Source: Kangiella spongicola (GTDB taxonomy: Bacteria; Pseudomonadota; Gammaproteobacteria; Enterobacterales; Kangiellaceae). From it: 64,000 bases of DNA. The notes under the pieces were generated by a model. The model did no database searches. It was not told where the DNA came from and saw only the letters and a list, made by a program, of their open reading frames with translations. The DNA is taken from assembly GCF_003194565.2 (NCBI RefSeq), contig NZ_QICH01000001.1, forward strand, positions 806,001 to 870,000, written 5' to 3'. This document shows, one piece after another, positions 1-8,352 of this stretch (position 1 is the stretch's first letter; every line of letters starts with the position of its first letter). The position numbers were made by a program, and so were the translations under genes.

Positions 1-223
1 CGGCAAACTGTCTTTACGCGCTCAGCTATGGGGCAAGGCCAAGAAATACCTTGAGCAAAGTATTGAGCAACAAGCTACAGCCGAGGCCTACTATTACTTA
101 GGGCAAGCTTATAAAGAGCTTGGTCACCCGATCCAGGCGCAGGAAGTTTTTTATACAGGACTGGCGAATGAAGTGAGTCCACAAAAGAAGCATGAAGTTA
201 TTGAAGATTTAAGCGAAGAGTAG
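1..223 (+). CDS. hemY: HemY C-terminus (partial, TPR protein of heme biosynthesis)
   Basis: Only the last 73 codons are inside the window, in the frame beginning at base 2 and ending at TAG 221-223. The peptide starts GKLSLRAQLWGKAKKYLEQS and continues with an alanine/tyrosine-rich helical pair (AEAYYYLGQAYKELG). This is the pattern of the last TPR-like repeats of HemY, an inner-membrane protein encoded with hemC-hemD-hemX in gammaproteobacteria. The upstream hem genes would lie to the left of the window. A strong terminator follows 36 bases later, so this is the end of that operon. Assignment rests on the LWGKA repeat pattern and is fairly good for a fragment. Confidence 0.75.
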   Translation, partial: GKLSLRAQLWGKAKKYLEQSIEQQATAEAYYYLGQAYKELGHPIQAQEVFYTGLANEVSPQKKHEVIEDLSEE

Positions 224-258
224 CGAAAAATAGCAATCAGTCTTACTCTATAATCATT

Positions 259-287
259 AAGGGCGGTATCAGACCGCCCTTTTTTTA
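259..287 (+). terminator. Intrinsic terminator after hemY
   Basis: A 9-bp perfect stem (AAGGGCGGT / ACCGCCCTT) with loop ATCAG is followed by a run of seven T. It closes the rightward hemY transcript. The run of A before the stem is short, so it is mainly a plus-strand terminator. Confidence 0.9.
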
Positions 288-334
288 TGGTTAGTAATTA
301 TATGATTCATTATCTATATAACTTTCTACCCAAT

Positions 335-1306
335 TTAAACCACTTTATCGGTAGGGATTTTCGGCTTCGGCTCTAACTTTTGGTATTTAAGGAATAAGCC
401 TAAGCCTATCACAATGACAATGATCCCAATGGTAGACACCAGATTCGGCAACTCAGAGCCCAGCAATAAATAACCACCAATGATTGCAAACAATACCTCT
501 GATGCTTGCGTAGCGTCCACAGCCGCTATTTCTGTGGTGTTGGAAGCTTTGTTTCTAGCCATAATGAATAGCCCTGTGGCAATAACTCCCGAACATAGCG
601 CCACAATAGCAGTGCTAGTCAGTTGCCCCACAGATGGCGCCTCGGGTTGCACTACTGCTACCAGAACTAACCACAATGGTATGGTCCCCACCGAGAGCAA
701 CCATAATTTGGCAAAGACATCATTTAATAAGGGGCTTTTAATATGAGGAATGCGCTTGTGGGTGCCATACTTCGCTTCCCACAGTATTTGATTACCTAGC
801 GGATAGCAAAATGCGGCAATCAGCACTGGTACAGCACCATAAATCAATTGATCCGAAGTCATGGTATGTAGGTGGCTTAAATTCACCAATACCACGCCAG
901 CGAAAATAACGATAGCGAAGACCCAAACCAGTGGATGGAAGCTTTTTCCTAGTAAACCAAAGATAATTAAGCTCGCCACCAGCGTAAACTGCCAGGTAGC
1001 GGAAATAATCCAACCCGGCGTGTGATCAGCGCTATAACACAGAAACAAGTAGAAAAAGCCAAAACCGATAGTGCCGGTTATTGTCCAGAAGCTTTTGTAC
1101 TCCAGTAACAACCTCGTTAACTCCTTTAAATAGGAAACACCTTTTCGCATTAAGAGAAACAGAGTTAAGAATATGATGACAAAGCCATAACGAAGACTGG
1201 CAGACCAAAGCCAATGACCGCCGGCGGCACTCATCGCCTCATTAAGTACAAAGGTTGCACTAAAGAACAACCCAGAGAGTATCCCCAAACCTATCAGTTT
1301 TAACAT
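335..1306 (-). CDS. EamA/DMT-family exporter (EmrE-type multidrug resistance efflux transporter)
   Basis: The 323-residue product is almost entirely hydrophobic, with about ten predicted membrane helices in two five-helix halves, the usual DMT (10-TMS drug/metabolite exporter) size. The first half begins LKLIGLGILSGLFFSATFVLNEAMS. The second half contains the typical EamA stretch around residues 245-305 (IATGLFIMARNKAS, then AAVDATQASEVLFAIIGGYLLLG). It resembles the PF13536-type 'multidrug resistance efflux transporter' group. The substrate cannot be read from sequence. It lies convergent to hemY and stands alone; no operon partner is evident. Confidence 0.8.
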   Translation of the reverse strand: MLKLIGLGILSGLFFSATFVLNEAMSAAGGHWLWSASLRYGFVIIFLTLFLLMRKGVSYLKELTRLLLEYKSFWTITGTIGFGFFYLFLCYSADHTPGWIISATWQFTLVASLIIFGLLGKSFHPLVWVFAIVIFAGVVLVNLSHLHTMTSDQLIYGAVPVLIAAFCYPLGNQILWEAKYGTHKRIPHIKSPLLNDVFAKLWLLSVGTIPLWLVLVAVVQPEAPSVGQLTSTAIVALCSGVIATGLFIMARNKASNTTEIAAVDATQASEVLFAIIGGYLLLGSELPNLVSTIGIIVIVIGLGLFLKYQKLEPKPKIPTDKVV

Positions 1307-1389
1307 GTCTAGAACTCAAAGCTTTCGTGGCCGCTATTATCGTGTAAATTACTGGGTTTGGATAGAAGATTTAACGCTAAATTTCGTAA

Positions 1390-1587
1390 CTATAATTCTT
1401 TTATTTTGATCATTTGTGGAGCTGATGCGGGCTCGTCATCATTGATGATTTTTTCATTAAAGCCGCATTCGATACACTCACGCACAAAGATTTCATCTTC
1501 GTAATAACAAACGGTTGTATCCATTTGCTGGCACTTAGGGCACTTAGCCCCAGCGACAAATCGTTTCGCGGTAACTTTTTGCTTCAT
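1390..1587 (-). CDS. yheV: YheV-family putative metal-binding protein
   Basis: A 65-residue protein with a zinc-ribbon arrangement: CPKC near residues 16-19 and CIEC near 38-41, in a YheV-like context (RFVAGAKCPKCQQMDT, then VRECIECGFNEK). YheV (DUF2387) proteins are small, conserved in gammaproteobacteria and of unknown function; in E. coli the gene sits near kefB. Here it is divergent from an NhaC-type antiporter, so an association with cation transport genes is kept, though that may be chance. All four cysteines are present. Confidence 0.85.
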   Translation of the reverse strand: MKQKVTAKRFVAGAKCPKCQQMDTTVCYYEDEIFVRECIECGFNEKIINDDEPASAPQMIKIKEL

Positions 1588-1680
1588 TGAATTTACTGAC
1601 CGATTGCTATAAGGTGCTTTTTCGACCTTACAACAAAGAATGACTTAGGCTTAACAGTCTAACATAAAACCTTAAAACCT

Positions 1681-3039
1681 ATGAGTTGGTTAAGCATCTT
1701 ACCGCCAATCGTGGCCATTATATTTGCCATCTGGAAGCGCGAAGTCACCATCGCCCTATTGTTGGCAATATTCACTGCGTCCCTCATTCTTGTCGGCGGC
1801 AACCCAATCTATGCGTTTACTGACAGCGTCGATCGTATTATTAACGTCTTTTCCAGCGCCTATAACACTCGAATCTTAATGTTCAGCCTGTTAATCGGCG
1901 CACTAATCCAACTTATCAAAATTTCTGGTGGTGTTACTGCTTTTGTCGATTGGCTAACTCATAGAAGTCTAGTCGATAATCAGCGCAAAGCTGGTCTACT
2001 GCCCACAATTTTAGGAAGCTCCATCTTTATTGACACCAACATGAGCGTCTTAACCGCTGGCCTCTCGTCGCAAGCTCTATTCGATAAGCTCAAGATGAGT
2101 CGACTTCGCTTAGCCTACATCATCGACTCGACCTGTGCGCCGATTAGCGTATTAATCCTGCTAAATGGTTGGGGCGCAGCTATTTTAGGCCATGTTGAAA
2201 AAACAGCGGTTACCGATCCGACGGCGGTTATGGTGGGTAGTATTGGACTTAATTTTTACGCTATCGTCACTCTGTTGATTGTTTTTTATACGGTGCTCAG
2301 CACCAAAGTACATGGCCCACTGAAGACCATGGAAAACAAAATCACCCATCAGCAACAAGCCGAACAAGACCTACCTAAAGCGACAAAAAAGCGCTACATG
2401 CTAGCACCCTTGATTCTTATGGTAGTGAGCATACTCATCTTTATGTTTATTACCGGCGACGGTGACTTACGCCAAGGATCTGGCTCTGAATCGGTGCTTT
2501 GGTCAGTAATCCTATCGACGCTTTTAGCGCTTGGCTTATTGCGCTATGACGCAAAAGTGCCAACTAAAGAGCTCATGACCGAAAGCTTCAAAGGATTAGG
2601 CAATCTTTTACCATTGGTCACACTGGTGCTATTAGCCTTCGCTCTCTCCTCGGTCATGGGCGAGCTTAAGACAGGTGAATTTGTAGCACAAGCGGTCGGT
2701 GACTTTATTCCGTTATGGTTAATCCCAGCGCTAATATTCGTCTTGGCGGGCTTTATCTCTTTCACCACAGGCACCTCTTGGGGCACCTTTGGTATTTTAA
2801 TCCCTATCGCTGTTCCATTAGCTTTGGCTTTGGGTATTTCGCCGAGCCTCGTGTTAGGCGCAGTGTTGGGCGGCGCCGTGTTCGGTGATCATGCTTCACC
2901 AATTTCTGACACCACTGTGATTTCATCGCTAGCGGCTGGTTGTGACCTACTCGATCACGTAAAAACCCAGCTACCCTACGCCATGACCGCAGGCGGTATT
3001 AGTATCATTTTATACATTATTTTTGGTCTAATGCAGTAG
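1681..3039 (+). CDS. NhaC-type Na+/H+ antiporter family protein
   Basis: A 452-residue polytopic inner-membrane protein. Family signatures include SSIFIDTNMSVLTAG around residues 112-126 and the conserved acidic/histidine loop GDHASPISDTTVISS around 401-415, typical of the NhaC/YfkN-like ion-transporter superfamily. It probably exchanges Na+ (or an amino acid/organic ion) for protons; NhaC-fold proteins also include malate/lactate and amino-acid carriers, so the substrate is not certain. aroE starts 20 bases after the stop, so the two are probably co-transcribed. Confidence 0.75.
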   Translation: MSWLSILPPIVAIIFAIWKREVTIALLLAIFTASLILVGGNPIYAFTDSVDRIINVFSSAYNTRILMFSLLIGALIQLIKISGGVTAFVDWLTHRSLVDNQRKAGLLPTILGSSIFIDTNMSVLTAGLSSQALFDKLKMSRLRLAYIIDSTCAPISVLILLNGWGAAILGHVEKTAVTDPTAVMVGSIGLNFYAIVTLLIVFYTVLSTKVHGPLKTMENKITHQQQAEQDLPKATKKRYMLAPLILMVVSILIFMFITGDGDLRQGSGSESVLWSVILSTLLALGLLRYDAKVPTKELMTESFKGLGNLLPLVTLVLLAFALSSVMGELKTGEFVAQAVGDFIPLWLIPALIFVLAGFISFTTGTSWGTFGILIPIAVPLALALGISPSLVLGAVLGGAVFGDHASPISDTTVISSLAAGCDLLDHVKTQLPYAMTAGGISIILYIIFGLMQ

Positions 3040-3059
3040 CAGGCTTTCTAGATAAAACT

Positions 3060-3854
3060 ATGAGCAAACCACTTCGCTACGGGGTTGTCGGCAACCCCAT
3101 ATCACACAGCTTGTCGCCACAGCTGCATCAACAGTTTGCGAGACAGACTGGCTTAGATATTGTGTATTCCAAATACTGCCCAAGCCATAAAGGTTTTAAC
3201 CGCGTGATTAATGACTTTTTTCAAAGCGGTGGCAAAGGGCTTAACGTGACCGCACCTTTTAAGCTCGATGCTTTAGAATATGCCGACCTTATTACTGATC
3301 GCGCCAAAGATTCTAATAGCATCAATACATTGGTTTACACTCCCGAAGGCATTCTCGGCGACAGCACCGATGGCATGGGCTTCTTACGTGACCTATACGC
3401 CAAGCAAAAAGAACACAACATCGATTTCCAAAACAAGCGCGCAGTGCTCTTAGGCGCTGGCGGCGTCGCCCGCTGTATCGCTCAGTCGTTATTACTCGAC
3501 GGCTTTGAGGTTTACCTCATTAATCGCACGCTAAGCAAGGCTGAACAGCTCGCCAATGACCTATCGCACCTCGGTACCATCAAGCTCTATTCTGAATCAA
3601 TCGCGGTTGACCTCATCGTTAACTCCGTTAGCTTTAATGCTGACAAGTACCTAGACCAAGTTACTTTTGCCGATAATGCCGTTGCTTATGATCTTAATTA
3701 CGGCGACAAGGCAGGGCAGTTCCTCAACGCCGCAAAGCCGCATACCAGCCACCAATTTCATGGCCTCGGCATGCTAATTGAACAAGGTGCCGAATCATTC
3801 GGGCTTTGGACTGGGAAGTATCCGGATACATCGTTGGTTCAACTAGATATCTAA
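3060..3854 (+). CDS. aroE: Shikimate dehydrogenase
   Basis: 264 residues, normal length for AroE, which reduces 3-dehydroshikimate to shikimate with NADPH in chorismate synthesis. Visible motifs: substrate-binding NPISHSLSP (12-20), NVTAPFK (about 61-67) with the catalytic lysine, the aspartate in DSTDGMGF (about 101-108), the glycine-rich NADP loop GAGGVAR (about 131-137) with NRT following, and the C-terminal QGAESFGLWTG. The canonical VPFK/LPFK is APFK here, a tolerated variant. It follows the NhaC-type gene by 20 bases. Confidence 0.95.
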   Translation: MSKPLRYGVVGNPISHSLSPQLHQQFARQTGLDIVYSKYCPSHKGFNRVINDFFQSGGKGLNVTAPFKLDALEYADLITDRAKDSNSINTLVYTPEGILGDSTDGMGFLRDLYAKQKEHNIDFQNKRAVLLGAGGVARCIAQSLLLDGFEVYLINRTLSKAEQLANDLSHLGTIKLYSESIAVDLIVNSVSFNADKYLDQVTFADNAVAYDLNYGDKAGQFLNAAKPHTSHQFHGLGMLIEQGAESFGLWTGKYPDTSLVQLDI

Positions 3855-3928
3855 TTCACTCGTTTAACATCTTTGCATAATAACGGTATTATGAGAGGAA
3901 GGATTAACATAACAATTAACTTTTATCT

Positions 3929-4270
3929 ATGGAAACTACAATAACTATATCAATAGCAATACTTACTAGCTTATTTGCTATAGCTCTTTCTAAGCCTGAT
4001 TTTTACATCAAATATGTTTCACTAAAGATCTTTCTTTTGATTCTACTCTTAGCTTTCATGGCTTTTTCCTACGAATTAGGACTAACACTTGCTGAACTGT
4101 CGTTGCCAGATAGTTTAGATAAAGCTACTAAGAAGGTAATTGTTGATGCTATCAAAAGCTATGAAATACCTAGAGCTTGTATAACAATAGGCCTTGTTAG
4201 CATCATCTCAAACTTTATTTTTGAGTCCTTATCAAAAAGTTTAATTAAACATCAAAAGAACGTTTCATGA
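3929..4270 (+). CDS. Hypothetical AT-rich membrane protein
   Basis: 113 codons with about three hydrophobic segments (residues 1-20, 28-50 and 88-105) and no family I recognise. The region is clearly richer in A+T than aroE before it, and no good ribosome binding site precedes the ATG, so it may be an acquired or weakly expressed gene. A hairpin resembling a terminator follows 18 bases after the stop. The hydrophobic pattern and a frame filling the intergenic space argue for a real gene, but without homology the call is tentative. Confidence 0.45.
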   Translation: METTITISIAILTSLFAIALSKPDFYIKYVSLKIFLLILLLAFMAFSYELGLTLAELSLPDSLDKATKKVIVDAIKSYEIPRACITIGLVSIISNFIFESLSKSLIKHQKNVS

Positions 4271-4288
4271 AAACTATGTGACAGGTAT

Positions 4289-4322
4289 AACCTCGTAGAA
4301 GCCTAGACTCCTTCGAGGTTTT
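4289..4322. terminator. Terminator-like hairpin between convergent genes
   Basis: AACCTCG (4289-4295) pairs with CGAGGTT (4314-4320) around an 18-base loop that can form further pairs. It lies between the stops of two convergent genes and could serve both strands; the T run is short. Confidence 0.45.
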
Positions 4323-4328
4323 AGCTAA

Positions 4329-4988
4329 TTAGTAATAGTAGAAATACAAGCTTCTTCCTTCAAAGTCATTGGTAATGACCGCTTCCATGTCTTTGATTAA
4401 ATCAAGACTTTCCAGTTGTTGTGAAATTGCAAACATTTTAGGCATACGCTTTTTTATGTCGTCGACAGTAGCGTTCACTTCGAATCGTAACCGGTATGCA
4501 GCTTCACGACACTCCACACCAGAAAATACCACGCCTTTATCAACTAACTTGTCGTAGATCTGGTTTTCGTGGATGTAATTATTGATTGTGGCTTCATTAG
4601 CACTAGATTGCGCGTTCGACTGACTTTCTTCAAACGCTTCTACTACGCTATCAACGGTTTCTGTGATTTCTTCCTCGGACACTGTATCCCTCAATACCTT
4701 TTCAGCCATTTCTATTTTTGCTTTACTCACAGCGGCATCTAACTCTTCTTGCGTGTATAGGCGCTCTTTTTTATCACTAGTTTGCTTTTTATTAGCATGA
4801 TCGCTTTTTTTTACCCCTTTTTCAGAGCTATTCTCGTAACTTGATGTGAGTTTTTTAGTCGAAGAACTTTCGGTTAGTCTATTTTCGAGCTGTTCCGATT
4901 CTTTTGATGTTTCCTTTGGCTCCATTAAAAATAATGTTGCCCCAACAATTAATGCTACTCCTAGCACCAAGACGATTATCTTTTTCAA
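4329..4988 (-). CDS. Hypothetical single-pass membrane-anchored protein
   Basis: 219 residues. An N-terminal hydrophobic anchor (residues 4-21) is followed by a Ser/Lys/Glu-rich low-complexity stretch (about 24-75), a charged, probably helical segment with YTQEELDAAVSKAK, and a compact C-terminal domain (about 140-219) ending SLYFYYY. It has a purine-rich ribosome binding site (AAGGAGATAAAG) before the ATG. I recognise no family. The design suggests an inner-membrane anchor, a flexible spacer and a soluble domain on the periplasmic side. AT-rich like its convergent neighbour. Confidence 0.6.
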   Translation of the reverse strand: MKKIIVLVLGVALIVGATLFLMEPKETSKESEQLENRLTESSSTKKLTSSYENSSEKGVKKSDHANKKQTSDKKERLYTQEELDAAVSKAKIEMAEKVLRDTVSEEEITETVDSVVEAFEESQSNAQSSANEATINNYIHENQIYDKLVDKGVVFSGVECREAAYRLRFEVNATVDDIKKRMPKMFAISQQLESLDLIKDMEAVITNDFEGRSLYFYYY

Positions 4989-5047
4989 ACTTTATCTCCT
5001 TTTCCTTGTTAAATATTTAAATATTATCTTTGTTCATCCCCCCCTAC

Positions 5048-5168
5048 TCTAGCTTCTGAGCTAAGGCAAGGCGCGGCAAAATGTCCTGAAAAAGCGCAGT
5101 GCACATCAAGTACATGAGCACGTTTTCAGGATATTTTAACAAAGCATTGCCGACGATCAGATGCTAGA
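5048..5168. repeat. 121-bp imperfect palindromic element
   Basis: Two arms of about 45 bases, starting TCTAGC and ending GCTAGA, are imperfect inverted copies. The inner part is strongest: TCCTGAAAA pairs with TTTTCAGGA. The centre holds CATCAAGTACATGAGC. The right arm supplies the last codons and stop of the VOC gene at 5157. It looks like a dispersed REP/MITE-type element; I saw no second copy in this window. Confidence 0.65.
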
Positions 5169-5561
5169 TACGATTGGTGGGTGGTGAATCATCTGCACCC
5201 GGTTCCCATCCGGATCCAAGCAATAAAAGCTGGTGGCGCCGTCGCGGTGTCTGCGTGGTTCGGTCAGCATCTGCACACCGTTTTCTTTCAAAAACTCATA
5301 CCACTGGTCCACTTCTTCAGCTGTGTTCATGATAAAGCCTAGGTGATCGAGCTTTTGCCCGCCTGAAGTGTCTAAATCGGGCTGTTTGCTGTGTAGGGCT
5401 AGGTTGTCATGGCCTTGTGAGGTTAAATAGACGTTAGCGTCGTCTGGGCGCCATTCGACGTCCATTCCAAGCAATTCGACATAGAAATGCTCTGCTGCGG
5501 CTAAATCCTCGACAAACAGCGCTAGGTGGCGCATTCCTAAGTGTTTTGCGGGCCTTTTCAT
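5157..5561 (-). CDS. VOC-family (glyoxalase/dioxygenase fold) protein
   Basis: 134 residues of a single vicinal-oxygen-chelate unit: HLALFVEDLAAAEHFYVELLGMDVEW at the start with the first metal-ligand histidine, HLGFIMNTAEEVDQWYEFL in the middle, and the C-terminal SFYCLDPDGNRVQMIHHP. This is the paired beta-alpha-beta-beta-beta pattern of glyoxalase I and bleomycin-resistance proteins. The actual substrate is unknown. The final codons (VSSI and stop) lie inside the palindromic element, so the C-terminus may have been remodelled by its insertion. It is 9 bases downstream of the osmC-type gene and probably co-transcribed. Confidence 0.85.
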   Translation of the reverse strand: MKRPAKHLGMRHLALFVEDLAAAEHFYVELLGMDVEWRPDDANVYLTSQGHDNLALHSKQPDLDTSGGQKLDHLGFIMNTAEEVDQWYEFLKENGVQMLTEPRRHRDGATSFYCLDPDGNRVQMIHHPPIVSSI

Positions 5562-5570
5562 AACAGCTCC

Positions 5571-5969
5571 TTACACTGGCACTATTTGATAGCTGGTTTC
5601 GACAGGCATATTCGGATCGAGCGAGTGCATCACTGAGCAGTATTTCTCAACCGACAAGTCGATCGCTTTTTTAACCTGCTTTTCCGATAGACCTTTACCG
5701 CGAACGACAAACTTCATTCTCAAGCCTGTAAAACGGCGCGGTGGCTCGTCGGCTCTGTCAGAGTCTATCTCACAGTGACAGCCTGTAATGTCTTGGCGAG
5801 CTTTTTTAAGGATCATTACCACATCTACCGAGGCGCAGGCACCCACTGACATCAGTAAATTCTCCATTGGCGAGGCATAATCGCCTTCAGCGCCAAACAT
5901 AACTTTTTGTCTTTTGCTGTTTTTCCCAATAAAATTAAGGTCGTTGACCCAGTCAATTGTTACTTTCAT
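5571..5969 (-). CDS. OsmC-family protein (YhfA-like)
   Basis: 132 residues of the OsmC/Ohr fold. The two peroxidatic cysteines expected in this family are visible: one in LLMSVGACASVDV (about residues 39-51) and one in VEKYCSVMHSL (about 107-117). OsmC proteins are thiol peroxidases for organic hydroperoxides; the YhfA branch is uncharacterised. As in E. coli (yhfA-crp), the gene is divergent from crp, which supports the YhfA branch over OsmC or Ohr proper. Confidence 0.88.
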   Translation of the reverse strand: MKVTIDWVNDLNFIGKNSKRQKVMFGAEGDYASPMENLLMSVGACASVDVVMILKKARQDITGCHCEIDSDRADEPPRRFTGLRMKFVVRGKGLSEKQVKKAIDLSVEKYCSVMHSLDPNMPVETSYQIVPV

Positions 5970-6097
5970 AATGATTTGTGACCTAGTTAAAGCTTTTAGA
6001 GGCTATATAGTGCCATATCGAATTTGATTTTAAAGGGGTACGGCACTAAGATTTCATGCTATATTCTGAATGATTACAACAAAATAGGAAATATCAC

Positions 6098-6733
6098 ATG
6101 GCGTTACCTTATCATCTGGCTCAAGACGAGACCATTCAGTGGTTCCTAAATCACTGTCAGAGACGCCGTTTCCCAACCAAAAGCACCCTTATCTACGCGG
6201 GTGACTCTTCTAACACTTTGTATTTTTTACTTGAAGGCTCGGTAACAGTATTAATCGAAGACGACGAAGGTCGTGAGTTAGTACTTGCTTACTTAAACCC
6301 TGGCGATTTCTTCGGTGAGATGGGTTTATTCACTGATGATCACGATCGCACGGCATGGGTAAGAACCAAAACCGAGTGCGAAGTTGCGGAAATCAGCTAT
6401 GAAAAGTTCCGCCAGCTAACTAAGGATAATCCTGACGTTTTATTCAAGCTGGCCACTCAATTAGCGAGTCGTCTCCAAAAAACCAGCCGCAAGGTTGGTG
6501 ATTTAGCCTTCCTCGACGTCACAGGCCGTGTTGCTCACGCTCTTCTTGAATTAGCTAAAGAGCCTGATGCGATGACACACCCTGATGGCATGCAAATTAA
6601 AGTTACTCGCCAAGAATTAAGTCGTATCGTCGGCTGCTCACGAGAAATGGTGGGTCGAGTATTAAAAGCTCTAGAAGAGCAAGACCATATCCATGTTAAA
6701 GGAAAAACTATGGTCATCTTTGGCGCCCGCTAA
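6098..6733 (+). CDS. crp: cAMP receptor protein (CRP/Vfr-type global regulator)
   Basis: 211 residues, the length of CRP. The N-terminal cyclic-nucleotide domain has the phosphate-binding cassette GEMGLF followed by RTAWVRT, matching the CRP cAMP site. The C-terminal winged helix has [20 protein letters not shown] (about 169-188), whose recognition helix keeps the R-E-R pattern that reads TGTGA half-sites. It is divergent from the yhfA-like gene and closed by its own terminator. Confidence 0.95.
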   Translation: MALPYHLAQDETIQWFLNHCQRRRFPTKSTLIYAGDSSNTLYFLLEGSVTVLIEDDEGRELVLAYLNPGDFFGEMGLFTDDHDRTAWVRTKTECEVAEISYEKFRQLTKDNPDVLFKLATQLASRLQKTSRKVGDLAFLDVTGRVAHALLELAKEPDAMTHPDGMQIKVTRQELSRIVGCSREMVGRVLKALEEQDHIHVKGKTMVIFGAR

Positions 6734-6759
6734 TAGCACGCCGAGATACAATTATTGTT

Positions 6760-6785
6760 AGCCCTGCAATCGCAGGGCTTTTTTA
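6760..6785 (+). terminator. Intrinsic terminator after crp
   Basis: An 8-bp perfect stem AGCCCTGC / GCAGGGCT with tetraloop AATC is followed by TTTTTT. It overlaps the last bases of the convergent trpG-type gene and ends the crp transcript. Confidence 0.9.
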
Positions 6786-7637
6786 TGCCTGTTTACCTGT
6801 TTCAATAAAGTTCTTTAGCAGTTGGTGGCCCTTCTCGCTTAAGATCGATTCAGGGTGAAACTGTACCCCTTCTAGCTTCAAGCTTTTGTGCTTGATGCCC
6901 ATAATGTATTCCAACTCGCCTTCTTCGTCTTCGGTCCATGCTGTTATTTCAAACTCTTTAGGCAGACTCGGCGTATCGACGACTAGCGAATGGTAACGTG
7001 TTGCCTGAAATGGATTGGGTAAACCGTTAAAGACGCCTGTGTCATTATGGTATATCTCTGAGGTTTTGCCGTGCATGACTTGCTTGGCCTTAATGACATT
7101 ACCGCCAAACACTTGCGCCATCGCTTGGTGGCCTAAGCACACGCCTAAAATCGGGTAGTCGCCAGCAAGTTCTTTAATAATCTCCAAGCTCACACCCGAT
7201 TCATTTGGCGTACAAGGCCCTGGCGAGATGACGATAAAGTCTGGCTCCATCTCACTCACCTCTTCAACCGACAGTTCATCGTTACGTTTTACGATGACAT
7301 CGAGCCCAAGCTGGCCAAAATACTGCACTAAGTTGTAGGTAAACGAATCGTAATTATCGACCATTAACAGCTTTTTACGGCTCGCTGGTGGCTCTTTAAT
7401 TATCAAGGAAGCAATTAGAAAGGCGATACTCAAGACGAGCATTGTCATTAATGGCCAGTGGTTATTTACAAAGCCGCTCTCGCCATCATAGATACTTTGT
7501 TTTGAGCAGAGGTGCTTATCGTAATGATAACTGTCGCCAGCGCTCACACACTGCTCAATCGCACTTAGATCGCTCATGTAGTGGCCAAGTGTCGCGACGA
7601 TCATTAATGTCGCTAAAATCCACCATACTTTACGCAT
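6783..7637 (-). CDS. trpG: Anthranilate/PABA synthase glutaminase with N-terminal membrane extension
   Basis: 284 residues. Residues 90-284 are a complete class I glutamine amidotransferase: [17 protein letters not shown], the nucleophile cysteine in [11 protein letters not shown] (about 167), and FHPES (about 261-265) with the His-Glu of the triad. It supplies ammonia for anthranilate or 4-amino-4-deoxychorismate synthesis. Residues 1-89 are unusual: two hydrophobic helices (about 4-20 and 62-80) flank a Cys-containing loop ([16 protein letters not shown]). The reading frame is continuous, and the internal ATG before VDNYDSF has no ribosome binding site, so I take the long form. The gene follows rpe-gph with 23 bases between, where trpE-trpG often lies; trpE and trpDC are absent here, so it could be PabA in function. 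Confidence 0.85.
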   Translation of the reverse strand: MRKVWWILATLMIVATLGHYMSDLSAIEQCVSAGDSYHYDKHLCSKQSIYDGESGFVNNHWPLMTMLVLSIAFLIASLIIKEPPASRKKLLMVDNYDSFTYNLVQYFGQLGLDVIVKRNDELSVEEVSEMEPDFIVISPGPCTPNESGVSLEIIKELAGDYPILGVCLGHQAMAQVFGGNVIKAKQVMHGKTSEIYHNDTGVFNGLPNPFQATRYHSLVVDTPSLPKEFEITAWTEDEEGELEYIMGIKHKSLKLEGVQFHPESILSEKGHQLLKNFIETGKQA

Positions 7638-7660
7638 ATATCACCTCAACCAGAGAAACC

Positions 7661-8350
7661 TTACGCATAGGCATCTCTCTCAACCGAAATCAAAGGGGTT
7701 AGTTGCTCTAAACTGTCGACAACAGTGTGCTTCACGCCTTGGGGACGAATATCACTAGGATTCAACGCATAACCATAAGTCACACCAACAAATGGCATTT
7801 TGGCGTTAACGGCGGCCTCTGCGTCCTTTGACGAATCGCCCACCATCCAGCACTTGTTGGGCTCGACCTTAAGCTCTCGGCAGACATGAAGCAGTGGCTC
7901 TGGGCTTGGTTTTTTCTCAGCCAAACTATCGCCTCCTAAGACAAGCTCGAAATAATCATCCAGCTTTAGATGTTTTATAATGGGGCCAATCAGTTCATGG
8001 GGCTTATTACTCACCACCGCCATTTTGACTCCCGACTGCTTTAACTGATCGAGCAATGTTTGTACGCCATCAAACATCACGGTCCTATCCGCCGGAAGGG
8101 CGCGATAAAACTGCATGAAAAGGCGATAGGTTTGTTCAAACCACTCGGGTTTGCCGAAATACTCTAGAGCTTGCTCAACAAAGACTTGAGCGCCACCACC
8201 AATCCAGCGTTTAATCTGATTCAATGGTTGCTCAGGCAAATCGAGCTCTTCAAAGGTATTATTAGCCGCAACCTGAATGTCGCCAGCACTATCAACGAGG
8301 GTCCCGTCGAGGTCAAAAATGACCAAGTCGGGAAAAGTAAGTTTGGTCAT
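7661..8350 (-). CDS. gph: Phosphoglycolate phosphatase
   Basis: 229 residues of the HAD superfamily. Motif I is DLDGTLVDS (about 13-21), motif II lies in MAVVSNKP (about 110-117), and motif III/IV is KKPSPEPLLHVC then MVGDSSKDAEAA (about 165-185). The aspartate nucleophile and acid/base aspartate are both present. It hydrolyses 2-phosphoglycolate arising from DNA repair. The start is 2 bases after the rpe stop, so the genes are translationally coupled, an arrangement conserved in gammaproteobacteria. Confidence 0.92.
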   Translation of the reverse strand: MTKLTFPDLVIFDLDGTLVDSAGDIQVAANNTFEELDLPEQPLNQIKRWIGGGAQVFVEQALEYFGKPEWFEQTYRLFMQFYRALPADRTVMFDGVQTLLDQLKQSGVKMAVVSNKPHELIGPIIKHLKLDDYFELVLGGDSLAEKKPSPEPLLHVCRELKVEPNKCWMVGDSSKDAEAAVNAKMPFVGVTYGYALNPSDIRPQGVKHTVVDSLEQLTPLISVERDAYA

Positions 8351-8352
8351 AC

